Source: Portunus trituberculatus (taxonomy: Eukaryota; Arthropoda; Malacostraca; Decapoda; Portunidae). Taken from it: a stretch of DNA of 64,000 bases. Positions 46,920 to 57,897 of the stretch are shown here, piece by piece. A program made the translations under genes and the position numbers. Location of the stretch: assembly GCF_017591435.1 (NCBI RefSeq), contig NC_059258.1:8440035-8504034 (forward strand). Direction: 5' to 3'. The stretch's first letter is position 1. Each line of letters starts with the position of its first letter. The notes under the pieces were generated by a model. The model was not told the origin of the DNA, ran no database searches, and saw only the letters and a list, made by a program, of their open reading frames with translations.

Positions 46920-48572
46920 TCTTGTAGCCATTTTTGTAGTCTCTAATTTTCTTATGTGTTTCTTTTTATGGGAGTCCACACAACTCCTGCATATTCCAAT
47001 CTAGGTCTTATTTTAGTACTTATCAATTTCTTCATCATTTCCTTGTCCATATAGTGAAATGCTACTCCAATATTCCTTAGCAAATTATACGTCTCTCTGA
47101 AAATTCTATCAATATGGCTAACCGGTTGATTATTTTCTTCCATTGTCACTCCCAAGTCCTTTTCCTTTTTACTTTTTCTAGTTCTACTCCATCTCCCATC
47201 TTATAGATTCCCACTGGTCGTCTTTCACTTTTTCCCATTTCCATGACATGGCTTTTGTCCACATTGAATTCCATCTCCCATTTTTGCTCCATTTCCAGAT
47301 CTTGTTTAAGTCTTCCTGTAGTATTTCACAATCCTCTTTTGTTTAATGACTCTGCACAGTTTCGCATCGTCCGCAAACAGATTTATGTAGCTGTTCACCC
47401 TCTGGCATGTCATTTATATATACGAGAAAAGTATTGGTGCCAATACTGACCCCTGTGGCACTCCGCTGTCTACTGTTCTCCACTTGGACTTCATATCTTT
47501 AACTATCGTCCTTATTTCTCTCCCTTAAGTAATTCTTCATCCATCTCAATGTGCTTCCTTTTAAGCCACCCTTCTCCTCTAACTTCCATAGTAATCTTTC
47601 ATGTGGCACTTTATCAAAAGCCTTTTTAGATCTAAATAAATACAGTCAATCCATCCTCTCTCTCTTGTACTTTATCAACTATTCTAGAGTAGAAACTCAA
47701 TAAATTTGTCACACATGACCGACCTTTTCTAAAACCAAATTGGCTATTTGATAATATTTTGTTGTCTTCAAGAAACTCGATCCATTGCTTCTTTATTACT
47801 TTTTCACACATCTTGCATATTACACTAGTTAGTGATACCGACCTGTAATTTAAAGGTTCTTCCTTCCTTCCGCTCTTATATATGGGAACCACCTCAGCTC
47901 TTTTCCACTCCACTGACACTGTTCCATTTTCTATTGAGCATTTTATGATGTTGTATATTGGACTTGCTAGTTCTTCCCTACATTCTTTCAGTATTCTGCC
48001 TGAGACTTCATCCCATTGCCTTTTCCTCATCCAATTCCGTCATCAACTTTTTTATTTCAAGCTTGGTTACTTTAATCTCTTTCATATAGACAATCTCTCT
48101 ATTACCCTGTGGTCTTTCAAATTTGGATTCCTTAGTAAAGACCTCATGAAATTTACTATTTAACAGTTCTGCCATACTTTTTTGGGTCTTCCACCATTCC
48201 GTTTTCTCCTTTTGACCTTTCTATTGTTTCTTTTTGTCTTATTTTTCCATTTATGAATCTGTAGAACAATTTTGGTTGTTCCTTACATTTTTCGACAATG
48301 TCCTTTTCATAGTTCTTTTCTTCTTCCTTTCTCACCTTAGCATATTCATTTCTTGCTGTTTTGAAGTTTTCCTTATTTTCTGGATTTCTGTTTCTTCTCC
48401 ACCTTTTCCATGCTCCATCTCGTTTCTCCTTTGCCCTAGCACATCTTGCATTAAACCAATCTTTCTTTCCTTCTTCTTTAGGTCTATATTTCGGAACATA
48501 TTCCCTGACCCCAGTTTTGTATATTTCCAAAAATAAGTTATATTTCTCTTGAACCGTTAATGAGTTTTCCAT
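46920..48572 (-). pseudogene. CR1-like RT and flanking domains
   Basis: 48156-48572 is the linker with KKDWFNARCARAKEKRDGAW and KLFYRFINGKIR. 47632-48030 carries RT motifs (RAEVVPIYKSG, YRSVSLTSVICK, FGFRKGRSC). A shifted frame near 47360-47385 holds the FADDAKL catalytic box, and 46952-47155 has the thumb pattern (LGVTMEENN, RPRLEYAGVVW). The order and box sequences are CR1-like. At least three frameshifts are present. Confidence 0.82.
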
Positions 48573-48965
48573 CTCCTCCCAGTTTACGTTTTAAAATAGT
48601 TCTTGAGATTCTCAATATCAGCCTTTCTGTAATTTAATCGGTCTCCTTTGTATGATTCATCTCTATCTTCCTTTCCTTCTTCTATATCCATCTCTAATAT
48701 TACATGGTCACTCTTTCCCAATGGGCACTTGTATCTTATATCATCGTTAATTGGTATATCCCTTGTAAAACTAGGTCTAATCTTGCCGGCTCATCGTTTC
48801 CTCTGAATCTTGTGTTTTCCTTTACTCTTTGGACCATCAAATTATCTATCATTAGGTTCAGGAATCTATCTCCCAGGCATCTTCCCCATACCACTTTCAT
48901 AATTTTCCCAGTCTACCTCCTTACAGTTGAAATCTCCTATCAATATCGATACCTGTTGAAATTTT
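48560..48965 (-). pseudogene. CR1-like endonuclease, C-terminal half
   Basis: Contains GDFNCKEVDWENYESG and GKSDHVILEMDIE, the two late motifs of apurinic-type LINE endonucleases (metal-binding GDFN and catalytic SDH). The N-terminal half is absent. Stops lie between them. Confidence 0.75.
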
Positions 48966-49053
48966 TAATCTTTCAGAAATGTTCCACAAAAAGATGCCAA
49001 TATATAATTATAAATAGATAGAAACATAGAACTACCACGAGTGGGATAATTAC

Positions 49054-49205
49054 CTTTGGATGAATTCCTCTTCCGTGAGGTATACCATTGGGTCACTGCG
49101 ATCCCGTAGTACTGTACGTGGTAATCTCAAGCGCCGAATTTCTTCTATTTCCTCATAGTCAAGTTCTTGTAGGAGATTAACAATGCCACAGAAAAGTTCT
49201 CAGGC
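49054..49205 (-). CDS. Exon resembling HARBI1/PIF-Harbinger nuclease N-terminus
   Basis: The reverse-strand frame gives NLLQELDYEEIEEIRR then LRDRSDPMVYLTEEEFIQR, ending at a donor AG|GTAATT (exon edge 49054). Upstream is a polypyrimidine acceptor cctatttcag at 49206-49215. HARBI1-like proteins begin with a similar acidic/basic stretch and an RxRxDPxxxLxxEEFxxR motif. In this frame a TGA stands two codons after the acceptor, so the true start may be a second acceptor (cctgag|AAC) or this may be a pseudogene exon. The catalytic DDE exons are not visible; a CR1-like element and unreadable sequence occupy the downstream side. The family call is from pattern memory. Confidence 0.42.
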
Positions 49206-50500
49206 CTGAAATAGGTAATACATGATTACATATACACTTAACTGTATTTAAAACAAAGTAATGCATTAAGTATGTGCTTCATGTACAGGCATGTACAGGC
49301 AATTATACTAATGATGATAATAATAATAATAATATGTAATAAATGACAATTACCTTAACAACAAATGATTATAATAATAGTAAATTAGACTATCATGTGG
49401 TAATGGTAAATCTATAAACCTCATCTTGACGTAAGCTAACCTAACTTACCTTGCTTTGACCTAACTTGACCTAATCGTGCCTACTTCAAGACAAAATATG
49501 TTTCAGAATATTATATTGGTAATAGAAAAAGCGCAACTCCACCTAATATTATCCACGTCCCTCCCATTCACCTTGTTTCCCCGGTCCTCATTCACAGCTC
49601 TTTCACTTTTAACAGCGTTTACATCGATCCCTCTCTCTCATGTATATATGTTTATCTGTTATGCTTTTCCACTGTTATATTAAACAAAAATAACCTAATT
49701 TTAACTGGGATGAATCCTCTCCTCCCTCCACGGCATATCAAGCTAACCTACTAATCAGCGGGGTTCTGGTGTTTACAATCAACCTGTCATACCTACTGCT
49801 GATAGTAGAGGGACGTGTGAGCTTAAAACCTTTTGTAAAGGGCCGAAAGTGCAAAATAAATAACTGGAATAAATTGTAGTACTATGATGAGGCGTCGTAG
49901 TAACTTTTGTTTCCGAGAGTGGCAGGTGGGTTTGATGGTTTCACTTCTAACCATGCTGCAACATTCGGACACTCCTTGCATGATGCTCCTTATTTTGACT
50001 ATTTTACATATATTTATATATTATACGTACCATTATTACGAAGTAATTCCCAGCTTGGCAGATGAAGTTTGTTTTGCTTGTGTCGCGCCGCAATCCCAGC
50101 GCGACCATGCATGTTGTCTTAAAACATTTTACTAGTGATTATAAGGTTACTGCTTTGAAAGAATAGAAATACTAACAAAATTAGAAAATAACATATATTG
50201 TTTATTCTGAAGCGATTTTATACATCATGAATACATTTCTTACATTTCGTCTTTCTCTTTCGGGTGGGTATCCTTGCCCGACGTTGTGTGCTGGGTCAAC
50301 ACCCGAATGTTCCAATATTGTGGGATCCTAGCCAGGCACAGAACCGCGTCAGATGCTTTTAAGAAATCGGATTCTGTGTGTCCACCTAACTTACTACATG
50401 GTATCCCAGGATTACACTGTTTAAGAAATCGGCCGAAAGTCGAGACAACGTTTTATTTTATTTCTTTTTATCTTTATTTGGAGAAAGACATTGTGTTGTA
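49206..50500. other. Intergenic sequence
   Basis: About 1.3 kb without a supportable gene. It has an (ATA)n run at 49311-49336, CCTAA-rich bases at 49433-49470 and a reverse-strand AATAAA at about 50199-50204. The frames at 49884 and 50274 carry no motif I recognise. Confidence 0.55.
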
Positions 50501-50510
50501 CGCCTAAATG

Positions 50511-50517
50511 TATATAA
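50511..50517 (+). promoter_or_regulatory. TATA-like box
   Basis: TATATAA about 300 bases before the THAP start codon. It could serve that gene if the 5' leader is long, but AT-rich matches occur by chance. Confidence 0.3.
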
Positions 50518-50700
50518 ACTGCGGCTGGTATTACGGTTACCTGTGCTATTGCGTGTCAGAAACAAATAATCTGCGTGTTGCTCTTTAATTTTTTTTTTCT
50601 GTTTGTCCTTTTCTTTCTTGTTTGTCTTCTACAAGAGTTGCCGATGCAAAGGCCAGTCCAGACACGGCCTTCGCATACCGTCATACAGGCCTGATGGATG

Positions 50701-50717
50701 TGACGTCACTGACGTCA
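50701..50717 (+). promoter_or_regulatory. Two overlapping-phase CRE sites
   Basis: Two perfect TGACGTCA palindromes nine bases apart (50701-50708 and 50710-50717), 100 bases upstream of the THAP ATG. TGACGTCA is the full CREB/ATF binding site. The surroundings are GC-richer than the neighbourhood, which fits a proximal promoter. Confidence 0.5.
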
Positions 50718-50817
50718 GTGCGACTAGGCCATCCGCGTCTACTGGGTGTGCCGGGAGTGTTGTGAACCCGCCGTGGTCTTGTTTTAAGTGGTTTTAGTGC
50801 ACTCTAGGCCTTCTGCC

Positions 50818-50969
50818 ATGCCTTACAAGTGTTGCGTTCCTTTATGTAAAGGAAATTACAAAAGTGGGCCAAAGGTGTGCTTATTTTCATTCCCAAAAGA
50901 AGAGAAGCTTGCGCGGCTTGGCTTCATGCTATCAAGCAAGCAGATTCCACCCCAACCAAAAACACCAAG
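50818..50969 (+). CDS. THAP zinc-finger protein, first coding exon
   Basis: The start MPYKCCVPLCKGNYKSG and the following CLFSFPKEEK match the beginning of a THAP domain: first two zinc cysteines spaced C-x(4)-C, then the FxFP element. The exon closes with CCAAG|GTAAGT, a consensus donor, after 50 codons plus two bases. The tryptophan usually found after FPK is missing (KLARLGFMLS) and the second zinc pair (C-x2-H) must lie in a later exon. No such exon is visible before a CR1-like element begins at about 51100. THAP proteins are DNA-binding factors, some derived from P-type transposases. It may be a live gene with a large intron or an orphan exon. Confidence 0.68.
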
Positions 50970-51892
50970 GTAAGTAAACTAAACCAATATTTATTGTATA
51001 CAACTAGTATAGTTTTATCCACATTATAATACAGGGTGTAACACGAGTTTCTGCGAATACTTCTAGAGGTGAAAGTACAAGTTTGTTTAGTCGTGGGTGA
51101 AATTCAGAAGAAAGATAGACATAAATTAGATAGGATAAACAGAGATAGTGAAAGATTAGGAAAGATTTCCAGGTGCAAATAGGAGAATAAAATTAGGATT
51201 CCAAATAAAGGAGACAGCATCTAGGAAGGTAGCAGGACTTAAATGTTTTATGTAAATTGAGTCTTAGGAACAAGAAGGACGAGGTCTAGTTATATAGTTG
51301 AGGACTTAGATGTTGTATGTGTCACAGAGGCATGGGTAAATGAGGAAAAGTTTAGGAAAATAGGAAAGAATATGAAGTAGATGGATACATTATGTATTTA
51401 CACCAGAGAATTGGTACTAGGATAGGTGGGAGGAGTAGTTATTTATGTAAAAAATCCTTCATTTCCAGTCAGGTTAATGGTGATTAGGTAGATAACAGAG
51501 TAGAATCCTTGTGGCTGGATGTTAGAGTAAACAAAAGTAGGTTATTAGGTAGGAGCTTTATGAGCCACCTAACCAGTCAGCAGATGTAGACACAATTATG
51601 TCCGTAGATGAGATAAATAGGTGTACTATGTCAGACAATTATCTTGAGGATTTTAATCTTAAGTCAGTAAACTGGGGAGAGAGATGGTAGGAGATGCTAG
51701 TGAAAATAAGTTTATGGAAAGTTTTCAGGATAACTATTTAGGTGCAGATGGTAGATAAACCTACTAGGGGAGGAGGTTTTAGATATGGTACTAATATTGA
51801 GCATTGTTTAAAGGAAGTTGAGGTAGGAGAGACTTTGTAAACAGTGACCATCATATAATTAGATTTATCATTAATTCAGTAGGGATAATATA

Positions 51893-52249
51893 GTGAATAA
51901 GACTAGAGTCCCAAACTATCAGAAGGCAATTATGGTAGAGTTACGTCAGTTATTAGGAGAGGTAAACTGGGAAGATAGTTTTGGAAATAAAACTGCACAG
52001 GAGATGTGGGATATTTTTAAGGTTGTAGTAAAGGGTATAGTGATGCAGTGTATCCCTTACAAAGATATAAGGCAGAGAAACAGGAAGCCATTATGGTGGA
52101 CTCATGAGATAGGTAGCCAGATCAGAGAGAAGAAGGGGCATACAGAGTTGCAGAAAAGTGGGGAAGATGTAGATTTGATTAGGTACAGACAGGTCAGAGA
52201 TGATTTGAGTAAGGTTATAAAAAAAAAAGTAAAAGGCAGGCAGAGATAA
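51893..52249 (+). pseudogene. CR1-like linker region
   Basis: A 118-residue frame with MVELRQLLGEVNWEDSF, QEMWDIFKVVVK and NRKPLWWTHEIGSQIREKK, the pre-RT linker. It ends at a run of A that shifts the frame. Confidence 0.72.
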
Positions 52250-52489
52250 AACTAGCTAGAGCTGGGAGTAAAGATCCCAAAAAATTATATAGTTATTACA
52301 AGGTCAGTGATAAAAGAAATAAGGATAGGATTGGACCACTCAGAAAAGATGGTGTAGTAGTGGATCAAAATGAAGACATAGTAGAATTATTGAATGAACA
52401 ATTTTCTTCAGTATTTACTAGGGAAAGAATAGGAAATCCTGTTACAAGGCTACTGTACAAATTGAGACTACATGGGATAGGGGTAGGTT

Positions 52490-52927
52490 AGTTGATTGGA
52501 TTAGTGAATGGCTTTCTGATAGGAAACAGAGAGTAGTATTAAATGGGGCAATGTCTGAGTGGAAGGAAGTGGTTAGTGGGTACCCCAAGGATCAGTGCTA
52601 GGACCTCTTCTTTTCTTGGTGTACATTAACGATTTAGATATAGGAATTAGTAGCAAAGTATCAAAGTTTGCAGATGATACTAAGATAGCATGTGCAGTAC
52701 AGGGTGAAAAGGACAATTACATAATACAACGAGACCTGGACAGGCTGATAGCATGGGCAGACAGGTGGCAGATGGAGTTTAATTCTAAAAAGTGTCAGGT
52801 TATGCATTTAGGTAAAGACAACACAAACTTTAACTATGAGATGGAGGGATGTTGGCTAGAGGCAGTAGAGGAAGGAAAGGATTTAAGAGTAGTGATAGAC
52901 AGGACTATGAAATTTTCAAAGCAATGA
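52490..52927 (+). pseudogene. CR1-like RT, C-terminal palm
   Basis: Contains PQGSVLGPLLFLVYINDLD (shifted by one base just before) and the catalytic FADDTKIA, then WQMEFNSKKCQVMHLG. The catalytic aspartates are intact. The N-terminal fingers are deleted. Confidence 0.8.
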
Positions 52928-53093
52928 TTAGAAGCAAGAAATAGGGCAAATAGGATCCTGGGTTTTATAAATACAAATGTTAGTTATAAAAGTAAGGAAG
53001 TGGTGCGTAGCTTATATAATTCCTATGTTAGGCCCCATTTAGAGTATTGCATATAGGCCTGGTCACCCTACTATAGGCTACCCCACTATCAAC

Positions 53094-53477
53094 ATGTTAG
53101 AAGCAGTTCAGAGAAGAGCAACTAGGATGATACCAGCTTTGAAGTACCTGGAGTATAGAGATAGATTAAAGGAATTAAACATGTTTTCATTTGAGAGGAG
53201 ATGTATAAGAGGGGATATGATAGAGTTATTTAAAATGTTCTCAGATACAAACTACATAGATGTGAGATCTTTCTTTACCTTAGAGGAGGAAAGTAGGACT
53301 AGAAATCATGGCAAGAAGATTAGAAAGCAAGGCTGCAGGTTAGATATAAGAAAATATTTCTTTAGTCATAGGGTGGTAGATTTCTGGAATGCATTGCCAG
53401 AGACGGTTGTAAATAGCACTAGTTTGACAATGTTTAAAAACAGATTAGATAAGCACTTAAATTCATTAGATTTATAA
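53094..53477 (+). pseudogene. CR1-like ORF2 C-terminus
   Basis: A 127-residue frame: LEAVQRRATRMIPAL, LNMFSFERRCIRGDMIE, FFSHRVVDFWNALPE, MFKNRLDKHL. It is uninterrupted to its stop, the usual CR1-type tail region. Confidence 0.8.
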
Positions 53478-53764
53478 TTATGTATAGTGCTGCATGATAG
53501 TTTTTATAAGAAATTTACTATAGTTAAACAAGACATGATCTCCATGTATGGGGACCACAAATTGTAGAGGATTTCGCTGCAGGACTTACCCCTGTTTATG
53601 GGCCAAATATTTAGAATTAGTATATAATGTATTGTGTACTTGTAAGTGTATCTTTAAGTACTGATAACGAGGTCGCTGTGCGACTGATACAGGATAACCT
53701 AGATGGGCCTTGGTGGCCCTTTGTTATCCTATTATTTATGTTATGTTATATGTTATGTTATGAA

Positions 53765-54034
53765 GGCATTTGGTGGGCAGCACCTCACTTGCCATGTCTG
53801 CTTTCCTTTTCACCACTGCTTACTGCTGATTACATACAACACTTCTTCTCTTCTTGCTGTCTGGGCTACGAGGATCTACACATGTAACACTGACGTCTCC
53901 ACATGCAAGTGCGTGTATTTGTTTATGTTTCAAGGTGCAATATCATTGGCTATCACTATCAAAGGCTGTTAATACGCCTCTTCTGGTTGGCTGAGCGGCA
54001 GTCAGCCGAGTTTCATTCCTGGACAGCGGGACGC
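53765..54034. other. Intergenic sequence between two LINEs
   Basis: 270 bases, no gene. Contains two attggct/ggttggct (reverse CCAAT) words, not enough to call a promoter. Confidence 0.5.
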
Positions 54035-54048
54035 CCCCAGGCCTTTGT
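54035..54048. repeat. Direct repeat flanking the I-like LINE, left
   Basis: CCCCAGGCCTTTGT. The same 14 bases stand at 59530-59543, just beyond the 5' end. Likely the target-site duplication. Confidence 0.65.
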
Positions 54049-54071
54049 TGTTGTTGTTGTTGTTGTTGTTT
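54045..54071 (-). repeat. (CAA)n tail of the I-like LINE
   Basis: Eight or nine TTG triplets on the + strand. In the reading direction this is a terminal CAA repeat, like the short triplet tails of I-clade LINEs. Confidence 0.8.
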
Positions 54072-54127
54072 TCGGGCTTCGACGATCCCACAGATCCTAT
54101 GAGCCCTGGTGGCGGCCTGTGAGGTGA

Positions 54128-57100
54128 TCACAGGCGGGGTAGTTGTCCACACTTCTTCAGGAAGACGCAGGTGAGGCGGATAACCGCAGCTTGGTGTGAG
54201 CAGTAGACGCCTGCCGCCGCCAGCAGGGTGGGCAGGTCAAAGGTAGACACACCCAAGGCAGCAAGGTGATCACGAAGCACAACACGGTGGGAGTGGAAGC
54301 GGGGGCAGTGTAAGAGGAAGTGTTCGATGGTTTCCTCGACCGTCCTGCACCAGGGGCAGTAGGGGTCCGGTGATAGACCAAGGCGATGCAGGTGTGCTGT
54401 GAGTCTTGTGTGGCCCAGACGGAGGCGGGTGAGTGCTACATCTAGGATGCGGGACTGTTTCCTGACCCAAGGCTGTGGAGAGGAGTCGCTACGGTAAAGG
54501 CCCATAGAGGTGACTCGGAGTGCGTTGTTGAGTGAAGAGTCCCAGGATGAGAGGCAGAGGCGAGATAAGAGCCGTTTGGCAGAATGAAGCTGGAGGGGTA
54601 GGGGGGTAATGTTTACATGGGTTAAGGCCATCTTGGCAGCAGCATCCACCACCTCATTCCCCCGGATGCCGCTGTGGAAAGGCACCCACTGGAAGGTGAT
54701 ATCCCACCCAGTGTTCAGGAGATGGAGGAAGATGTTCTGGATGGAGTGGACGAGGGTTGTGGCGGAGGATGGCTGCCGGGACAGGAGGAGAGAGAGAGAT
54801 GAGCGGGAGTCGGTGTAAATTACCACGATGGACTTCGGGTGAGAGGTGCGGAGGTAGATGAGGGCCTGGAGAAGGGCAAAGAGCTCCGTGGTAAGGACAT
54901 CTGTGTACTCAGGAAGCCTCCATGTCTTACAGATAGCTGTATTGGCGTCATATATAGCTGCTGGCGAGGAGGGCAGGGAAGCATCTCTGGAGCCATCCAT
55001 GTAGATCTTGAGGTGGTGGTGATAAATGGACCGGTCCAGCTGTTGGAAGTGGGCTGCTGCTAATCCACTCACAGATGGTTTGGGAGGAAGCCCAGGAACG
55101 TGGAGAGCAAAATCATGGGTGACGTCCAGCCATGAAGGAAAAGGTGAATAGGGATTGACAGGCTGTGGAGGTGGTGGTGGTAAGTGGAGGATGGTTAGGC
55201 TGAGCAGGGCACGCACTATTAGTGGCTGACAGGCAGCGGAGAGCCATACAGGAGCTTGCTGATCGACCTCTGAGTTGGAGTGGAGGGTAGAGAGGGGGTG
55301 GGAGGCAGGCAGGCCCAGTATCCTGTAGTATTGTTGGCACAAGGTCATCCGTCTGTGAGTGGACAGTGGAGGAATACCACTCTCTGCTTGTAGAGAAACA
55401 ACTGGGGAGGAACTCATGGCCCCCATAGAGATCCTCAAGGCAGCATTTTGAATGGGGTCAAGCTTGAGGAGGTTGGAGTAGGCAGCTGACCCATAGAAGC
55501 AGCTGGCATACTGCATTTTGGCCCTGATGGTGGTCTTATAGTAGTGGAGGAGCAGGTCACGACTGGCTCCCCAGCGGATGCCAGCTATTCGCTTCATCAC
55601 ATCGAGGCGTTTGTTGCAGGAGGTGCGGAGGTAACTGATGTGATTTACCCAGGAGAGGCGAGGCCATCTAGCCGCAGTCCAAGGAGGGTGTGTGAGGTTG
55701 AGTATGGAACAGCCTCTCCACTGAAGTTGACGGTAGGTGGAGTTGGAAGCTTTTTCATGGTAAAACACATGAGAGAGCTCTTTGAGGCACTGACTTGTAG
55801 CCCCCAGGTTGTCATCCATGCACCCAAGGCAGTGGCAGCCTCCTGCAGGTGGTCCTGGGCCTTGGAGAGTGTGGGTGCTCGACTGACGATGGTAATGTCA
55901 CCAGCATAGAGAAGGTGAGAGTGGGCAGGAACCTGTAGGTCAGAGAGAAGAACATTGAACAGAAGGGGGCTAAGAATGGATCCCTGAGGTACGCCACGAT
56001 GAATTCCTTGGGAAGGTGACAGTGATGCACCAACAGCCACTTGGAATGAGCGACCGGTGAGGAAGTCGCGCACCCAGGCAAGGGTGGTGCCAGTGATGCC
56101 CATGAGTGCCAGCTTGTATAGGATGCCCTCATGTGGTGCAGAATCAAATGCTCCCTCCAGGTAAAGGAAGAGGGCCATCATGACTTGACGTTGGTGGTAA
56201 GTGTCACAGATGTGATACTCAATTTGCCCCAGCACATCCAGGGTACTCCGGTGGGGCGGAAGCCACATTGCTCCTCTACTAGCTTGATGTTAGCTTCTAA
56301 CCACCAGATGAGGCGGGTGTTGACTAACCTCTCCAGCAGCTTCCCAATGCAGGAGAGGAGGCTAATGGGCCTGTATGCTGAAGGGAGTGTAGGGTCCTTT
56401 CCAGGCTTGTGGATGGGGATGAGGATGGCGGGTTTCCAGGTGGATGGGAACTGCCCCGATTGCCAGCTGCTGTTGTATAGTTGAAGGAGGCAGGCACGTA
56501 GGGGTGGGGTGAGGTGGCGGATGAAGTCGTATGGGACTTTATCAAGGCCTGGCGCCTTACCGGGTTTTAATGTAGCTAAGGCTGAGGAGAGTTCATGAGG
56601 CTTGAATGGTTGAGCAAGGGATGGGAGAGCTGGAGAGGAGACGGCAGTTTCAATAACTGAAGTAAGGGTTGGAGGCGGACAAAGAGGAGGAGGTAAACCA
56701 ATCTTGAGGTGGAAGTGTTCTGACAAGATTTTTGCTTTTTCAGGGTCAGCGAGTGGGGTAGAATCATCAGAAAATGGGATTTTCCGAGATACGAACTTGC
56801 CCTCCATGGAGCGGAGAAAGGACATGGTACTCTTGGGAGAGGAGCGGAAGGAGAGAGTGGAGCAGTGTAGGTCCCATGCATTTCGCTTTGCCTTGAGGAT
56901 GGTCTTGGCACAGATGGCGTCCAGGCGGCGGTAAGCACGGTCAGCCTGGATAGTGGGGGTCCTACACCACTGATTCCAAGCCTGGCGAGGGTCCTGTACT
57001 GCCTGCGCGCAGGCTGCATCCCACCAGGGCTTCCCAGGGCGGCGTGGATGACGACGGGTGATGAGTGGGAAGGCAGCTGTGCCAGCCTCGGACAGCACCC

Positions 57101-57897
57101 CAGCAATGGTTGTTGCGGCTTTATCCAGGGGAAGATGTTGGGTGTCCAGTGAGGAGGGAAGCACAGCCACGTACTGGGGCCAGCCAGAAGAATTGAGCCT
57201 CCAGCGAGGCATGCAGCCAGGTTGGGGCTGTGGGGAGACTTGTGGGAGGGAGGCGAGGAGAGGGAGGTGGTCGCTGCCCATGTAAGGTCCAGTGCAGAAG
57301 GTGGAGTCCTTGAAGGTAGGGTCTCCAAGGAACAGGTCGAGCACCGAGGCGGCACCAGTATGGGGATGAAACCTGGTCGCTAGTCCGGGAGGGCTGAGGA
57401 GGGAGACATGTTTCAGATCTAACAAGGCTTGGAAGAGAGCATTGCCAGATGTGTTGTGGTGGTGAGGTGACAGGTCAGGCTCCCAACATGTATGATGGGC
57501 GTTAAAGTCCCCCATTATAAGCACTGGAGGCTGCAGGGCGGAGAAGTAGTGCATAAACTCTCGGTGGCCAGCTGTACCCCCAGGATTGTAGCAGGCTGCC
57601 ACCGTGAGCCAGCCACCACCAAGTCCAACCCTGGCCGCAACAACCTTGAGACTGAGGGATAGGGAGAGGCGATGAGACGAGGGAGTCATGGATGGTGAGA
57701 AGGACGCCTCCTCCACGTCCTTGACCACGATCTTTGCGGATGATGTTGTATCCCGGAAAGGAGAGAGAAAGATGAGGGGGAAGCCAGGTCTCACATATGC
57801 CGACCACAGATGGGAGGGTGTCACCTAAATGGGTTTCTAGTTCCTGCGTTTTGCGGAGAAGGGATCGGGCGTTCCACAACATAAAGGAGAGGGCCAT
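54128..57897 (-). pseudogene. I-like LINE ORF2 (endonuclease, RT, RNase H)
   Basis: Starts at ATG 57897. Endonuclease: LWNARSLL, GICETWLP, GDFNAHHTCW, GSDHLPL. RT: KAPGLDKVPYDF, AILIPIHKPGKDP, YRPISLLSCIGK, then LEGAFDSAPHEG, GVPQGSILSPLLFN and, at the catalytic site, LLYAGDITIVS. The last has G where the first aspartate of YADD belongs. RNase H: IYMDGSRD, TELFALLQAL, YTDSRSSL, GNEVVDAAAK, so its four acidic residues are present. C-terminal CPWC..H..C zinc motif and TFDLPTLLAAAGV. Frameshifts near 57660, 56255 and 55665 split it into four frames. The 563-residue last piece (54128-55819) is the longest. Confidence 0.86.

Larger units (their letters stand above)
46885..48990 (-). mobile_element. 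CR1-like non-LTR retrotransposon (3' end lost in bad sequence)
   Basis: Reverse-strand order: endonuclease C-terminal half, linker, RT and thumb. It is broken by several shifts. The left end is unreadable and the right end stops near 48990, about 60 bases from the HARBI1-like exon. Confidence 0.85.
51100..53764 (+). mobile_element. CR1-like non-LTR retrotransposon, decayed
   Basis: Forward-strand order: endonuclease traces (CVTEAW near 51320, DFNLKSVNWG near 51655, NSDHH near 51845), linker, RT and thumb/C-terminus. It ends in a short (TTATG)n-type simple repeat at about 53730-53764, as CR1-like elements do. RT motifs 1-3 are lost between about 52440 and 52480. Confidence 0.85.

Noticed and set aside
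50274..50507. Frame with a reverse-strand AATAAA nearby as a gene end
   Set aside because: No recognisable protein or splice structure on either strand.
57058..57285. Forward-strand frames over the I-like LINE (also 54609, 55544, 56131, 58336, 59216)
   Set aside because: GC-rich antisense of ORF1/ORF2.
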